Source: a virus
IMG/VR virus record: IMGVR_UViG_3300044628_000433
Coordinates: 1 to 64,000 of that record
DNA: 64,000 bases
Strand: one strand, 5' to 3'
In this document: positions 6,371 to 14,594 of the stretch, one piece after another
Layout of the letters: every line of letters begins with the position of its first letter
Position numbering within the stretch: the first letter of the stretch is position 1
The notes under the pieces: generated by a model
Seen by the model: the letters and a program-made list of their open reading frames with translations, nothing else
The model's database searches: none
Told to the model about the DNA's origin: nothing
Translations under genes and position numbers: made by a program

Positions 6371-7030
6371 ATGAAGAATGTGATCGGTTTGCTTAGTTTG
6401 GTTGTGGCTGGTTCAGCATCAGCAGAGTTCGTTGTTGTTAATAACCCAGTAGTAGAGACTATTGGGTTCTACTCAGATGCCTTCTCGTCTGATGGTGCAT
6501 ACACCTATGCACAGAGTGGCGCACAGCTTTTTGATTTAGAGGATTCGTATACAACCTCATCCCTCAAGTGGTGGGGTTCATCCAACGGATTCAATGACCA
6601 AGGCGTATCAAACTTTACCTCATTCGAGATTAATGTTTGGGATGCTGACTTTAACGGTATTGTCTATACGACAACCGTTGATATATCAAATGTAGAGATC
6701 AATAAGACAGGTGATGCAAACTTCTTTGGTCAACCCGTCTATGAGTTTTACGTTCCTTTTGTTGCTCAACTTGCCTCTGGTAGTTATGCAATGAACATTG
6801 GTGTTAATCTTGAGGACGCAAACGGAGATCAGTTTGTGTGGTCTCAAGGTGCGGACTCAAACAACTTCTGGCAAACATCTCCGTTTGGTCCGGGTGGTTG
6901 GGGATCGTGGCGTCCATTGCCACCATCTATTGGTAATACCGCTGGTGGTGCATTCGTTCTTTCAGCACCATCACCCGCAGCGATTGCGCTGCTTGGTTTA
7001 GCAGGACTTGTTGCTAAGCGTCGCCGCTAA
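6371..7030 (+). CDS. Secreted protein with PEP-CTERM-like C-terminal sorting signal
   Basis: 219 residues with a signal peptide (charged MKN, hydrophobic core, cleavage likely after SASA at residue 18). A beta-rich body of about 180 residues is full of Ser, Asn and aromatic residues. The C-terminus has the three-part form of PEP-CTERM anchors: a PSP motif near residue 199, a hydrophobic AAIALLGLAGLVA stretch and a final KRRR. In bacteria that carry an exosortase, such tails route proteins to the envelope or matrix. The short body resembles no phage structural protein I know. It sits between replication genes with its own ribosome-binding site and flanking hairpins, so it looks like an inserted cargo cassette (moron) taken from a host. 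Confidence 0.8.
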   Translation: MKNVIGLLSLVVAGSASAEFVVVNNPVVETIGFYSDAFSSDGAYTYAQSGAQLFDLEDSYTTSSLKWWGSSNGFNDQGVSNFTSFEINVWDADFNGIVYTTTVDISNVEINKTGDANFFGQPVYEFYVPFVAQLASGSYAMNIGVNLEDANGDQFVWSQGADSNNFWQTSPFGPGGWGSWRPLPPSIGNTAGGAFVLSAPSPAAIALLGLAGLVAKRRR

Positions 7031-7042
7031 GCAAACTAACAA

Positions 7043-7073
7043 AACCCCACAGGTCGCTTGGGCCTGTGGGGTT
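7043..7073 (+). terminator. Strong hairpin after the PEP-CTERM-like gene
   Basis: AACCCCACAGG (7043-7053) pairs perfectly with CCTGTGGGGTT (7063-7073) around a 9-base loop. It begins 13 bases after the stop codon. There is no T-run after it, and it runs directly into the ThyX ribosome-binding site. It may be an inefficient terminator or an mRNA-end stabiliser rather than a full stop. Confidence 0.6.
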
Positions 7074-7082
7074 GGAGGATAA

Positions 7083-7730
7083 ATGTTAACTTACGTAGAT
7101 CATATGGGTTGTGATGAGTCTGTGTGTGATGCTGCTCGCGTGAGCATGAACAAGACAGCTGATCTGTTTACTGTTACGCAGAACGAGAGACTGATTAATT
7201 ACTTGGCAAGACACAATCACTGGAGTCCCTTCTCGCATTGTGTCCTAAAGGTTCGCGTAACAGCACCAATCTTTATCGCACGTCAACTGGCAAAGCATCA
7301 GGTTGGTTTCTCTTGGAATGAAGTATCACGTCGATACGTCTCAAGCGACCCAGAGTTTTGGACTCCAGACGAGTTTAGAGATAAGGCAGACAACGTAAAG
7401 CAGGGGTCATCCAACACAGTCAATTATTACTCTCAACTCTATAAGACACAACTTGATACTTTGTGTAAGCAAGCGGCTAGTATCTATAGTGATATGTTAA
7501 AGGATAACATCTGCCCAGAACAAGCACGTGCAATTCTTCCACAAGCCATGATGACTGAATGGATCTGGACTGGATCATTGTATGCGTGGTCTCGTATGTA
7601 TAATCTTCGAGCAGATTCACACTCTCAAGTTGAGGTTCGAAGTTATGCTACCGCAATCGGTTCAATATGTGACAAGTACTTTCCACTTTCATGGAGAGCA
7701 TTGACGAACTATGGCGTTCAATCTGAATGA
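7083..7730 (+). CDS. thyX: Flavin-dependent thymidylate synthase ThyX
   Basis: A 215-residue enzyme making dTMP from dUMP with FAD, NADPH and methylene-tetrahydrofolate, supplying thymidine for phage DNA. The core is recognisable: IARQLAKHQ followed by WNEVSRRY at about residues 65-85. The usual ThyX signature is RHR, seven residues, then Ser. Here RHR is replaced by Lys71-His72-Gln73 and eight residues separate it from Ser82, while the preceding RQ and the NExSxRY block are kept. The N-terminal SMNKTAD segment and the late NLRADSHSQVEVR block also fit the family. It starts behind GGAGG and overlaps the deaminase-like gene by 20 bases, so the two dTMP-pathway genes are probably coupled. Confidence 0.9.
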   Translation: MLTYVDHMGCDESVCDAARVSMNKTADLFTVTQNERLINYLARHNHWSPFSHCVLKVRVTAPIFIARQLAKHQVGFSWNEVSRRYVSSDPEFWTPDEFRDKADNVKQGSSNTVNYYSQLYKTQLDTLCKQAASIYSDMLKDNICPEQARAILPQAMMTEWIWTGSLYAWSRMYNLRADSHSQVEVRSYATAIGSICDKYFPLSWRALTNYGVQSE

Positions 7731-8073
7731 TCTACTGAAACTCGCACGGTTGTTTCCACCAAAGGAACGAACACACTATTCTGTTGTGTTGCATGGTAAT
7801 AAGATCATGGCCTGTGGCGAGGAGAATAGAAAGAAGACACACCCCAAGGCAAAGAAGCTTGGCTATAAATATCCAACAATTCACTCTGAACTTGCTGCCT
7901 TCATGGCAATCGACAAGTCAATCGCAAAGGAGTGTACGTTGATAAACATGCGGATCACGCCAACGGGTTCTGTTGGTATGTCTAAGCCCTGCCCATATTG
8001 TCTTGGGTGGGTGTCGGAGGTTTTTAAAGATGTCTGGTATACAAATCAGGATGGAGTTTTTGTGAGGCTATGA
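7711..8073 (+). CDS. Cytidine/deoxycytidylate deaminase-like protein
   Basis: 120 residues with the zinc site of the cytidine-deaminase superfamily: HSELAA (His ligand and catalytic Glu, near residue 58) and SKPCPYC (two Cys ligands, near residue 93). HSE in place of the common HAE is conservative. Next to ThyX and upstream of dUTPase, the likely reaction is dCMP to dUMP, feeding thymidylate synthesis, although a free-nucleoside substrate cannot be excluded. It is shorter than typical phage dCMP deaminases (about 150-190 residues). Confidence 0.85.
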   Translation: MAFNLNDLLKLARLFPPKERTHYSVVLHGNKIMACGEENRKKTHPKAKKLGYKYPTIHSELAAFMAIDKSIAKECTLINMRITPTGSVGMSKPCPYCLGWVSEVFKDVWYTNQDGVFVRL

Positions 8074-8255
8074 AACGCGCAAACATTAATGTAACTCTTC
8101 TAAAGGAACAGATCGAACTAATTGAGAGTGGTCTGCCATACAGTTTGCTTACCGACGAGGAAGCAAGGATTGATGGCCTGTTAGATTTTCTACACGATAT
8201 TGCAACAGGCGAGATCGTGTGCTATAAGAAAGAACTAAATGGAAACCTTGAATGA
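8070..8255 (+). CDS. Small hypothetical protein, 61 aa
   Basis: Overlaps the deaminase stop by 4 bases (ATGA) and the primase-helicase start by 17. Predicted two-helix protein with the segment LLTDEEARIDGLLDFLHD. Not recognised. The tight coupling on both sides is the reason to accept it. Confidence 0.65.
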   Translation: MKRANINVTLLKEQIELIESGLPYSLLTDEEARIDGLLDFLHDIATGEIVCYKKELNGNLE

Positions 8256-9972
8256 GTCTACTGTAGTTTCGAGAGATCGTTGTCCCAAGTGTGCCGCAAT
8301 GGGCGGTGACAACAGCGGAGATAATCTTGCCGTCTATAGTGACGGTCACGTACACTGCTATTGCTGCGGATATCACAAAGGAAACAAAATGTCAGCCGAA
8401 CCTAGTACTTCTAACTTTAACAAACTGAATGGTACCTTCTCCGACCTCAGTCATCGACGCATTGAGGAGAAGACGTGTCGGCAATTTGGTTATCAAGTTG
8501 CACACGTAAACAACAACGATGTCGAGATTGCCAACTACTTCTCCACAGAAGGTGAGTTGGTTGCTCAACATATCCGTGGACCCAACAAGCAATTCGCTTG
8601 GAAGGGTTCACCCAAGAGTGTTCAACTCTTCGGTCAACACCTGTGGAAGATGTCAGGTAAGCGGTTGGTTATCACCGAAGGTGAGATCGACTGCATGACT
8701 GTGTGTCAATTGCTTGGTGGTACTTGGCCTGTTGTGTCTGTTCCTAACGGAGCGCAATCAGCACTCAAGGCTATCAAGGATAACCTTGAGTTCGTCTCTT
8801 CTTACCAAGAGGTTGTCCTCTGCTTTGATATGGATGACGCGGGTCAAGATGCGGCCAAGGCTATCAGTGAGATTCTTCCACCTGGCAAGTGTAAGATTGC
8901 CAAGCTTCCACTCAAGGATGCAAACGAATGCTTGGTCACAAACCAAGGCAAGGCTGTTGTGTCTGCGATCTGGGAAGCACAGGTCTATAGCCCCGATGAG
9001 ATTCTTCACATCTCTAAGATTGTAGAGTCTACCGATAGTCTTCAGGCTAGGGTTTACCCCTTCCCGTTTGACAAGTTGTCTGAGTTCCTCATCGGACAAC
9101 GATCAGGCGAGATTACATTGTGGGCATCAGGTACGGGTTCTGGTAAGTCAACCATCCTTCGTGAGTTGATGTATCACCACCTTGAAGAAGGTCGATCTGT
9201 TGGTGCTATCATGCTTGAGGAATCCCCTCAAGAAACTATGGATGACATGATCTCGCTTATGATTAACAAGCCAGTTCGTGCTATCAATGCAGCGAAGATG
9301 ATGAATGATCTTCGTGTCCGTATGGGTAAGCCGCCAATCGACATTGAGTTGTTGACCAACGACTTCTCTACTGACGAATACTTAGAGGCTAAGAAGAAGC
9401 TGTCTGCCACCAACATGTACATCTACGATCACCTTGGCAACAACGCTATGGCTAACTTGCTTGCTCGCATGGAGTACATGGCTGTGTCTCTGAAGGTAGA
9501 CGTGATTGTCCTCGACCACATCACAGCAGCAGCGGCTGGGTTAATGGGAACATCCGACAAGGACATTGAGGGTGGTGGTTCGGAGCGTATCATTATCGAC
9601 ACGCTTATGAAGGAACTACGATCTCTCGCTGTTCGTACTGGTGTTCACGTCGATATCGTTTCGCAACTCAAGAAGACGGATAAGGCTTATGAAGAAGGCG
9701 ATAGAATTACGCTTCAGGATCTTCGTGGTTCTGGTGCTTTGGCATCTGTACCTAATACGGTCATCGCTCTTGAACGCGATAGACAGAATCAAGACCAGAC
9801 CCTAGCCAACACAACCATCATTCGTGTTCTTAAGAATCGCTTGACTGGTCGTGCTGGCATCGCTAGTGCTTTGTTCTACGACAGAACAACTGGTCGTTTG
9901 CAAGAAGTTGATTGGGCAACCAACGACGAAGGAGAGGTTGTCTTCCAACCTATTCAAAATGGAACAGCATGA
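8239..9972 (+). CDS. DNA primase-helicase, T7 gp4-like
   Basis: 577 residues (T7 gp4 has 566), uniting primer synthesis and fork unwinding in one hexameric protein. An N-terminal zinc ribbon has cysteines at 15, 18, 40 and 43. It is followed by a TOPRIM-type primase domain with VITEGEIDC and CFDMDDAG as its acidic motifs. The RecA-like helicase has Walker A GTGSGKST (Lys303), an EES motif, Walker B IVLDH and the SQLKK stretch. The family-typical LRGSGAL and KNRLTGR segments follow. The C-terminal tail is mildly acidic, as in T7, where it contacts the polymerase. All motifs are intact. Confidence 0.96.
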   Translation: METLNESTVVSRDRCPKCAAMGGDNSGDNLAVYSDGHVHCYCCGYHKGNKMSAEPSTSNFNKLNGTFSDLSHRRIEEKTCRQFGYQVAHVNNNDVEIANYFSTEGELVAQHIRGPNKQFAWKGSPKSVQLFGQHLWKMSGKRLVITEGEIDCMTVCQLLGGTWPVVSVPNGAQSALKAIKDNLEFVSSYQEVVLCFDMDDAGQDAAKAISEILPPGKCKIAKLPLKDANECLVTNQGKAVVSAIWEAQVYSPDEILHISKIVESTDSLQARVYPFPFDKLSEFLIGQRSGEITLWASGTGSGKSTILRELMYHHLEEGRSVGAIMLEESPQETMDDMISLMINKPVRAINAAKMMNDLRVRMGKPPIDIELLTNDFSTDEYLEAKKKLSATNMYIYDHLGNNAMANLLARMEYMAVSLKVDVIVLDHITAAAAGLMGTSDKDIEGGGSERIIIDTLMKELRSLAVRTGVHVDIVSQLKKTDKAYEEGDRITLQDLRGSGALASVPNTVIALERDRQNQDQTLANTTIIRVLKNRLTGRAGIASALFYDRTTGRLQEVDWATNDEGEVVFQPIQNGTA

Positions 9973-10186
9973 AGTCATGCGAATGATGGCTTGGGATATG
10001 TATGCCGCGTCGATCTTGGGTATGTCTTTACATCCCGGCACAACACGGGATGCAGCTAAACCTAAAACCATAAAAGAGATTTGTAACCTTGCCGACGAGA
10101 TGTTGGCAGAAAGAGATACTAGATTTAATGCGCTTGGTTATCGACATCGAATCGAATGCCTTGATGGAGTTGACCCTCGACAATAA
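9959..10186 (+). CDS. Small hypothetical protein, 75 aa
   Basis: Start at the ATG at 9959 ([12 protein letters not shown]), overlapping the primase-helicase end by 14 bases and the DNA polymerase start by 59. Methionine-rich helical N-terminus and an [16 protein letters not shown] helix. Unrecognised. It fills the only gap between gp4-like and gp5-like genes. The ribosome-binding site is weak, so the exact start is uncertain. Confidence 0.6.
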   Translation: MEQHEVMRMMAWDMYAASILGMSLHPGTTRDAAKPKTIKEICNLADEMLAERDTRFNALGYRHRIECLDGVDPRQ

Positions 10187-11834
10187 GGGTAGACCTGTCA
10201 AGGAGTGTACAAAAGTTCACGTTGTTGTTACAAAGGATATTGATAGCGGAGAGGTTCGAACATGGACTGTGTTTGATGAGACCTTCGATGCGTATCTCAA
10301 CAAGGCAACGCAACTCATTGGACACAATCTCTATGGTTTCGATCTTGAATGTCTTAAGCGTATGCTTGGGTACAAGGGTACCGCTAAGATCTACGACTCA
10401 CTGGTTGTTAGTAAACTGATGTATCCAGATCTTACAAATCACCCGCTTGGTGGTAACTCGCTTGAGTGTTGGGGTAAGCACCTTGGTAATGAGAAGATTA
10501 ATTATCAAGGTACATGGGAGGAGTTGACGGATGACATGATTACGTACTGCATTCAGGACGTACACGTTGCACATCACATCTACAACCACCAACAGAAGTG
10601 GATTGCTGATAACAAGTATGAGAAGATTGTTCAGCTTGAGTTTCTTGCTAGTGCTGTTGTTGCACAGCAGCAAGCCAATGGTTTCAACTTCGACATCAAG
10701 GCTGCTGAGAAACTACAACATGATCTGTTGATGTTCAAGGCATCTGTTGAAGATGAAATGCGTACCATCTTCCCAGACAAGGTTACTGAGCGTTACTCAG
10801 AGAAGACGGGAAAGCGTCTCAAGGATTCCGTTGAGGCTTTTAATCCCGGCTCTCGCAAGCAGATTGCTGAGCGGTTGTATGAGAAGTATGGTTGGTCAGC
10901 ACCAAAGACAGAGAATGGTAATCCCAACGTGGATGCCACAATCCTCAGTCAACTTGATTATCCAGAAGCCAAGAAGCTTGTCGAGTACTTCGATGTTCAG
11001 AAGCTTATGGGTCAGGTAGACGATTGGGTTAGTCGCTCCTCGTACAGTCGAGACGGTCGTATCCACGGCTTTGTAAACGTACAGGGTGCTGCTACTGGTC
11101 GCTGCACACACTCGCAACCAAACGTTGCACAGGTGTCTGGCGATCACCGTGCCAGAGAGTTATGGATTCCACACGATGGCGAGGTGTTACTTGGGTCAGA
11201 CCTTAGTGGCCTTGAGTTGCGTATGCTTGCCCACTACATGGCACCATACGACAAGGGTGCGTATGCCGACGTTATTCTTAACGGAGACATTCACACCCAC
11301 AACCAACAGAAGGCTGGTCTACCTACTCGTAACAATGCCAAGACTTTTATCTACGGCTTCTTGTATGGGGCTGGCGATGCAAAGATTGGTAAGATCATCG
11401 AAGGTTCATCTAAGCAGGGTGCAGCACTCAAGGAGAAGTTTCTTCGAGAGTTGCCAGCACTTGCTAAGGTCAAGCAAGATGTTGAGTTTCAAGTAGCCAA
11501 GCGTAGTGCGGTTAAGTTAGTTGACGGTCGCTATGCACCAGTACGTAGCGCACACGCCGCACTCAATACCTTATTGCAAGGTAGTGGTGCTGTGGTATCT
11601 AAGTACTGGATGATCCTTGCTAACACCAGACTGAGGGAACGATTTGGTGCTAACGTTGTCAAGCAACTAGCGTATGTGCATGACGAACTTCAGTTCTCCT
11701 GCCCATCAGCGATTGCTGAAGAGGCTGGCAAGATAGTTACTAATGCGGCAATCGAAGCGGGTACTAGACTTGCTATCGGTATGCCAATCAACGCGGAGTA
11801 TAAAATTGGAAACAACTGGTCACAAACTCACTAA
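10128..11834 (+). CDS. Family A DNA polymerase, T7 gp5-like
   Basis: 568 residues from the ATG at 10128 ([12 protein letters not shown]). The 3'-5' exonuclease domain carries Asp6/Glu8 (Exo I), [10 protein letters not shown] (Exo II) and a YCIQDVH block with Asp144 (Exo III). The polymerase domain carries motif [10 protein letters not shown] (Asp358), motif [18 protein letters not shown], nearly identical to T7, and motif C YVHDELQ (Asp519). T7 gp5 is 704 residues. Here Exo III and motif A are 214 residues apart instead of 301, so the thumb insertion that binds thioredoxin in T7 appears to be missing. The end NNWSQTH resembles the T7 terminus. It works with the primase-helicase and SSB upstream. 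Confidence 0.96.
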   Translation: MRLVIDIESNALMELTLDNKGRPVKECTKVHVVVTKDIDSGEVRTWTVFDETFDAYLNKATQLIGHNLYGFDLECLKRMLGYKGTAKIYDSLVVSKLMYPDLTNHPLGGNSLECWGKHLGNEKINYQGTWEELTDDMITYCIQDVHVAHHIYNHQQKWIADNKYEKIVQLEFLASAVVAQQQANGFNFDIKAAEKLQHDLLMFKASVEDEMRTIFPDKVTERYSEKTGKRLKDSVEAFNPGSRKQIAERLYEKYGWSAPKTENGNPNVDATILSQLDYPEAKKLVEYFDVQKLMGQVDDWVSRSSYSRDGRIHGFVNVQGAATGRCTHSQPNVAQVSGDHRARELWIPHDGEVLLGSDLSGLELRMLAHYMAPYDKGAYADVILNGDIHTHNQQKAGLPTRNNAKTFIYGFLYGAGDAKIGKIIEGSSKQGAALKEKFLRELPALAKVKQDVEFQVAKRSAVKLVDGRYAPVRSAHAALNTLLQGSGAVVSKYWMILANTRLRERFGANVVKQLAYVHDELQFSCPSAIAEEAGKIVTNAAIEAGTRLAIGMPINAEYKIGNNWSQTH

Positions 11835-12324
11835 CGCATCTGTCGGATTCTACGACTTCAGTAAGATTCAGGGTAGGTATTTGGGATTGTTGGCTAAGAT
11901 TCTTAATGGTAGCCATGTAACACACGCTGGCCTCATCCTTGAGGCTGGCGGCAAGGAGTACCACTTTGTAATCTGTAGTGCAAAACAAGAATGGGATGGT
12001 CGTATAGTACCAGTCAGTAAACTATACAATCTAGAAACCTTACAAGGTTTGGGTGCTGTCCTCATCGGTCGAACAGAAATGTGGATCACTGAGGATATGT
12101 CACTTGAGGATGCTATAACGGGGGCATCATCATATACCGACAGTAATGCTTGGGATATGATTTTCCATTACTTTGTTGGGCGATTCCTTAGTCTAACAAG
12201 ACCACGGAATTGCACAACACACGTTTGTTCTTTCTTTAATATCGAAGACTGCTTTACACCAGCAGAGTTGTATAGGAGATTCAATGATAACCATCTTATT
12301 GTCCGGCCAAGCGAGAGTCGGTAA
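11806..12324 (+). CDS. Hypothetical protein, possible permuted papain-fold (NlpC/P60-like) hydrolase
   Basis: I choose the TTG at 11806, 7 bases after GGAG; an earlier ATG at 11743 lies deep inside the polymerase gene. The 172-residue product has VTHAGLIL (candidate catalytic His, about residue 40) and, about 85 residues later, NCTTHVCSFF (candidate Cys). A His-before-Cys order with H-x-G and N-C-x-x motifs is what circularly permuted papain-fold amidases show. That makes it the best, still weak, candidate for a peptidoglycan amidase in a genome where I find no obvious endolysin; T7 also keeps its amidase in the replication region. No signal peptide. Confidence 0.5.
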   Translation: METTGHKLTNASVGFYDFSKIQGRYLGLLAKILNGSHVTHAGLILEAGGKEYHFVICSAKQEWDGRIVPVSKLYNLETLQGLGAVLIGRTEMWITEDMSLEDAITGASSYTDSNAWDMIFHYFVGRFLSLTRPRNCTTHVCSFFNIEDCFTPAELYRRFNDNHLIVRPSESR

Positions 12325-12988
12325 GACTACAGCTGCTGAATTTATTGCAGCATTTGCAAAGAAGTGTGACTTCAAACCAATCATCCTCCCCTTCGCTAAG
12401 GCTATTAAGGATGAGGCATTAGCTGCCGGGTTTGACAAGGCAACTAAGCCACTAGAGTATCGTGCCTATTGTCAAGACGTTGGTGAATCCAAGCGCAAGG
12501 AAGATCCAGATTACTGGTTGAACTTATTTAAGAATGCTTGGAAAGAAGCAGCGATCAAGGATGCAAAGGCAGCACAAGACGAAGACAAGCTTTGGAAAGA
12601 AACTGTAATCATCGTTGACGATTGTCGGTACCTTAACGAACTTAACTTCGGTCGGACGAATGGAGCCGTTACCGTCTTCATCAGCCGTGGTTCAAGAGAC
12701 CTAGAAGATCAGAATGCTGATTGGCGTAAGCATGAATCAGAAGAGATGGCAAACCGATTCGAGGATGGAGATAAGGACTACGTTCAGATGTTTGACTGGG
12801 TTATCAAGAACGAAGGCGACACTAAGCTTCTTCATTCCAAGTTAAGCGCACGTCTCCCTACTTGGTTGGGTCTTGACCCCCATGCCTATATGTCTTGTGA
12901 TTGCCTTGGCTGTGTAAAGACAAAGAAGGATGAGCCAATGAATCTAGATGAGTTCTTTGAAGAGCTGTTTGGAGACGATGAAGAATGA
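12284..12988 (+). CDS. P-loop kinase, deoxynucleoside monophosphate kinase-like
   Basis: 234 residues opening with a P-loop, SGQARVGKTTAAEF (Lys14), then a VIIVDDCRYLNEL segment that matches the Walker B/DxR region of phage T4-type dNMP kinases. A GRTNGAVTVFISR strand follows. The likely job is phosphorylation of dNMPs toward dNTPs alongside ThyX, dUTPase and the reductase. The C-terminus adds a CDCLGC cysteine cluster and a very acidic tail (EELFGDDEE), not typical of the family. It overlaps its upstream neighbour by 41 bases. Confidence 0.75.
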   Translation: MITILLSGQARVGKTTAAEFIAAFAKKCDFKPIILPFAKAIKDEALAAGFDKATKPLEYRAYCQDVGESKRKEDPDYWLNLFKNAWKEAAIKDAKAAQDEDKLWKETVIIVDDCRYLNELNFGRTNGAVTVFISRGSRDLEDQNADWRKHESEEMANRFEDGDKDYVQMFDWVIKNEGDTKLLHSKLSARLPTWLGLDPHAYMSCDCLGCVKTKKDEPMNLDEFFEELFGDDEE

Positions 12989-13341
12989 GTCTTGATACCA
13001 TTGCAATGATTGGTTACGAACAAGGAGAGTTTAGAGAGGCACCAGAGGATTGGTTCTCTGGTACTGATCTCCTTGTCCGTGGAACAAAGGGAACAGATAA
13101 CTGGATTCGTGGTCGATACTACGATGAAGTTATTAAGCAGACCACTGGTTATACATTGTATCACCAACTTAAGAATGGTACTGTTCAAGATATCTCACGT
13201 CTCTTGAATGAGTATACCTTTGCCCACATCTCTAGCGTAGCGAATAGACGTGTACAAATATCTAACGAAGAGCTGCAACAATTAAACAAATGGTTTAAGA
13301 TAGCAGCAGAGAAAGGTTGTTTCCTTGAAGCTTGGTATTGA
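12985..13341 (+). CDS. Hypothetical protein, paralogue of the protein at 2976
   Basis: 118 residues starting MSLDTIAMIG, with RGRYYDEVI, YTLYHQL and an aromatic end AWY. The order and spacing of these segments parallel the protein at 2976-3362, but without its glycine-rich FSGGGA loop. Overlaps the kinase stop by 4 bases and the exonuclease start by 17. Function unknown. Confidence 0.8.
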   Translation: MSLDTIAMIGYEQGEFREAPEDWFSGTDLLVRGTKGTDNWIRGRYYDEVIKQTTGYTLYHQLKNGTVQDISRLLNEYTFAHISSVANRRVQISNEELQQLNKWFKIAAEKGCFLEAWY

Positions 13342-14050
13342 TCGTGCAATCTTAGATGGAGACATCATTGCGTATCGTGCTGCCTTCTGGGCAGACCAAG
13401 AGGGAGCTGAGTGGTTAGATAGACGATTGATTGATGACGTTAAACGGTGGACACCTCCGGGAATTACCGATATCACAATCGCTATATCTTGTTCACGTAA
13501 GGATAACATCCGCAAGGATTACCTTCCCAGTTACAAAGAACACAGAGAAGGTAGACCATCACCTGATTGTCTATCCGACGCTATTGCTTTCTTACGAGAT
13601 AACTATAAGACAACCAGTGAACCACGACTTGAGGCCGATGACCTGATGGGTATTGCTAAGTCTGGGTTCAAAGCAATTTGTGTAACTATCGACAAGGATT
13701 TACAACAAGTTCCCGGCTATTCGTGGAAGCCACGGCTGAACTTGGATGACCCAGAGACTGAGATAGAATATACCTCAGTTTCTGACGCAGACTTTTGGTT
13801 CCATCGGCAATGGATCACAGGAGATTCGACCGATAATATCGGGGGTATTTGGAAGCTTGGCCCCAAGAAGGCTGAGAAGCTTCTGAATTCCACCCACCCC
13901 AAGAACCATACCGCCCTCGTCCTGAGCCTCTACGAGACCCGTAGCGACAAGGACGGCAAGCCGTATACCCTTGAGGATGCTGTAGCAATGGGACGCTGTG
14001 TCCGCATTCTACGGGATGGGGAGAATACCCCATGGCACCCATACGAGTAG
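13325..14050 (+). CDS. 5'-3' exonuclease, T7 gp6/FEN-like
   Basis: 241 residues from a TTG behind GAAAGG. It removes RNA primers and degrades DNA from 5' ends, and probably takes part in recombination and host DNA breakdown. The metal-binding motifs of the FEN/5'-nuclease family are present: an early LDGDIIAYRAA, LEADDLMG, TIDKDLQQVPGY and TGDSTDNIGG, followed by a helix-hairpin-helix-like WKLGPKKAEKLL. The length is somewhat shorter than T7 gp6 (300). The stop codon lies at the left edge of the phage promoter-like motif at 14049. Confidence 0.9.
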   Translation: MKLGIDRAILDGDIIAYRAAFWADQEGAEWLDRRLIDDVKRWTPPGITDITIAISCSRKDNIRKDYLPSYKEHREGRPSPDCLSDAIAFLRDNYKTTSEPRLEADDLMGIAKSGFKAICVTIDKDLQQVPGYSWKPRLNLDDPETEIEYTSVSDADFWFHRQWITGDSTDNIGGIWKLGPKKAEKLLNSTHPKNHTALVLSLYETRSDKDGKPYTLEDAVAMGRCVRILRDGENTPWHPYE

Positions 14051-14071
14051 TCCCTGAGTTAGAGCTAGGAA
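14049..14071 (+). promoter_or_regulatory. Phage RNA polymerase promoter-like motif, copy before dUTPase
   Basis: AGTCCCTGA, then GTTAGA, then GCTAGGAA. It shares AGTCCCTGA-(N6)-GCTAGG with the copies at 57551 and 63324, with identical spacing. The ACCCT...CTA(A/T)AGGGA skeleton of T3/T7-class promoters is similar. It lies 9 bases upstream of the dUTPase ATG and would drive dUTPase and the reductase. Confidence 0.65.
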
Positions 14072-14079
14072 ACAAGAAG

Positions 14080-14592
14080 ATGACCGAATATAATACTAAT
14101 ACAACAACCTTTGACAACCCTAATAACTATACATCAACAAGTTCCGTCTTTGTGAAAGACACAGACGTGTACATTAAAACAGGAAGACATGGCTATCCCT
14201 CTAGGGGAACCCAAGCAGCAGCTGGGTTTGACCTACGGGCAGACATCTATGAACCAATAAAGATCAAGCCTAATGAAACGGTTATGGTTTCTACTGGTGT
14301 TCAGTTAGCTCTTCCAGAAAACGTTTGCGCTTTGGTCTTACCAAGGTCTGGCCTTGCGGCCAAGCATGGTATTACCGTAGCAAACACACCAGGTCTTATT
14401 GACCCAGACTATCGTGGCGAGATTAAAGTTCTACTTCGTAATGAAGGAACCAATACATTTGTCGTTGAGGATGGCGACCGTATTGCACAACTTTTATTCA
14501 CTCCCTTCTTTGCACCGTCCTTTGTAACCGTTGAGGAACTTAGCCAGACACTCAGAAATGACGGTGGCTTTGGCTCAACTAACGTAAAGTAA
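14080..14592 (+). CDS. dut: dUTP pyrophosphatase (dUTPase)
   Basis: 170 residues from the ATG at 14080; an in-frame ATG at 14032 lies before the promoter-like motif and inside the exonuclease gene, so I reject it. It hydrolyses dUTP to dUMP and pyrophosphate, keeping uracil out of phage DNA and providing ThyX substrate. All five trimeric-dUTPase motifs are in order: AAGFDLRA, PRSGLAAKHGI, GLIDPDYRGEIKVLL, GDRIAQLLF and the C-terminal RNDGGFGSTN. An N-terminal extension of about 40 Thr/Asn-rich residues precedes the fold. Confidence 0.95.
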   Translation: MTEYNTNTTTFDNPNNYTSTSSVFVKDTDVYIKTGRHGYPSRGTQAAAGFDLRADIYEPIKIKPNETVMVSTGVQLALPENVCALVLPRSGLAAKHGITVANTPGLIDPDYRGEIKVLLRNEGTNTFVVEDGDRIAQLLFTPFFAPSFVTVEELSQTLRNDGGFGSTNVK

Positions 14593-14594
14593 TT

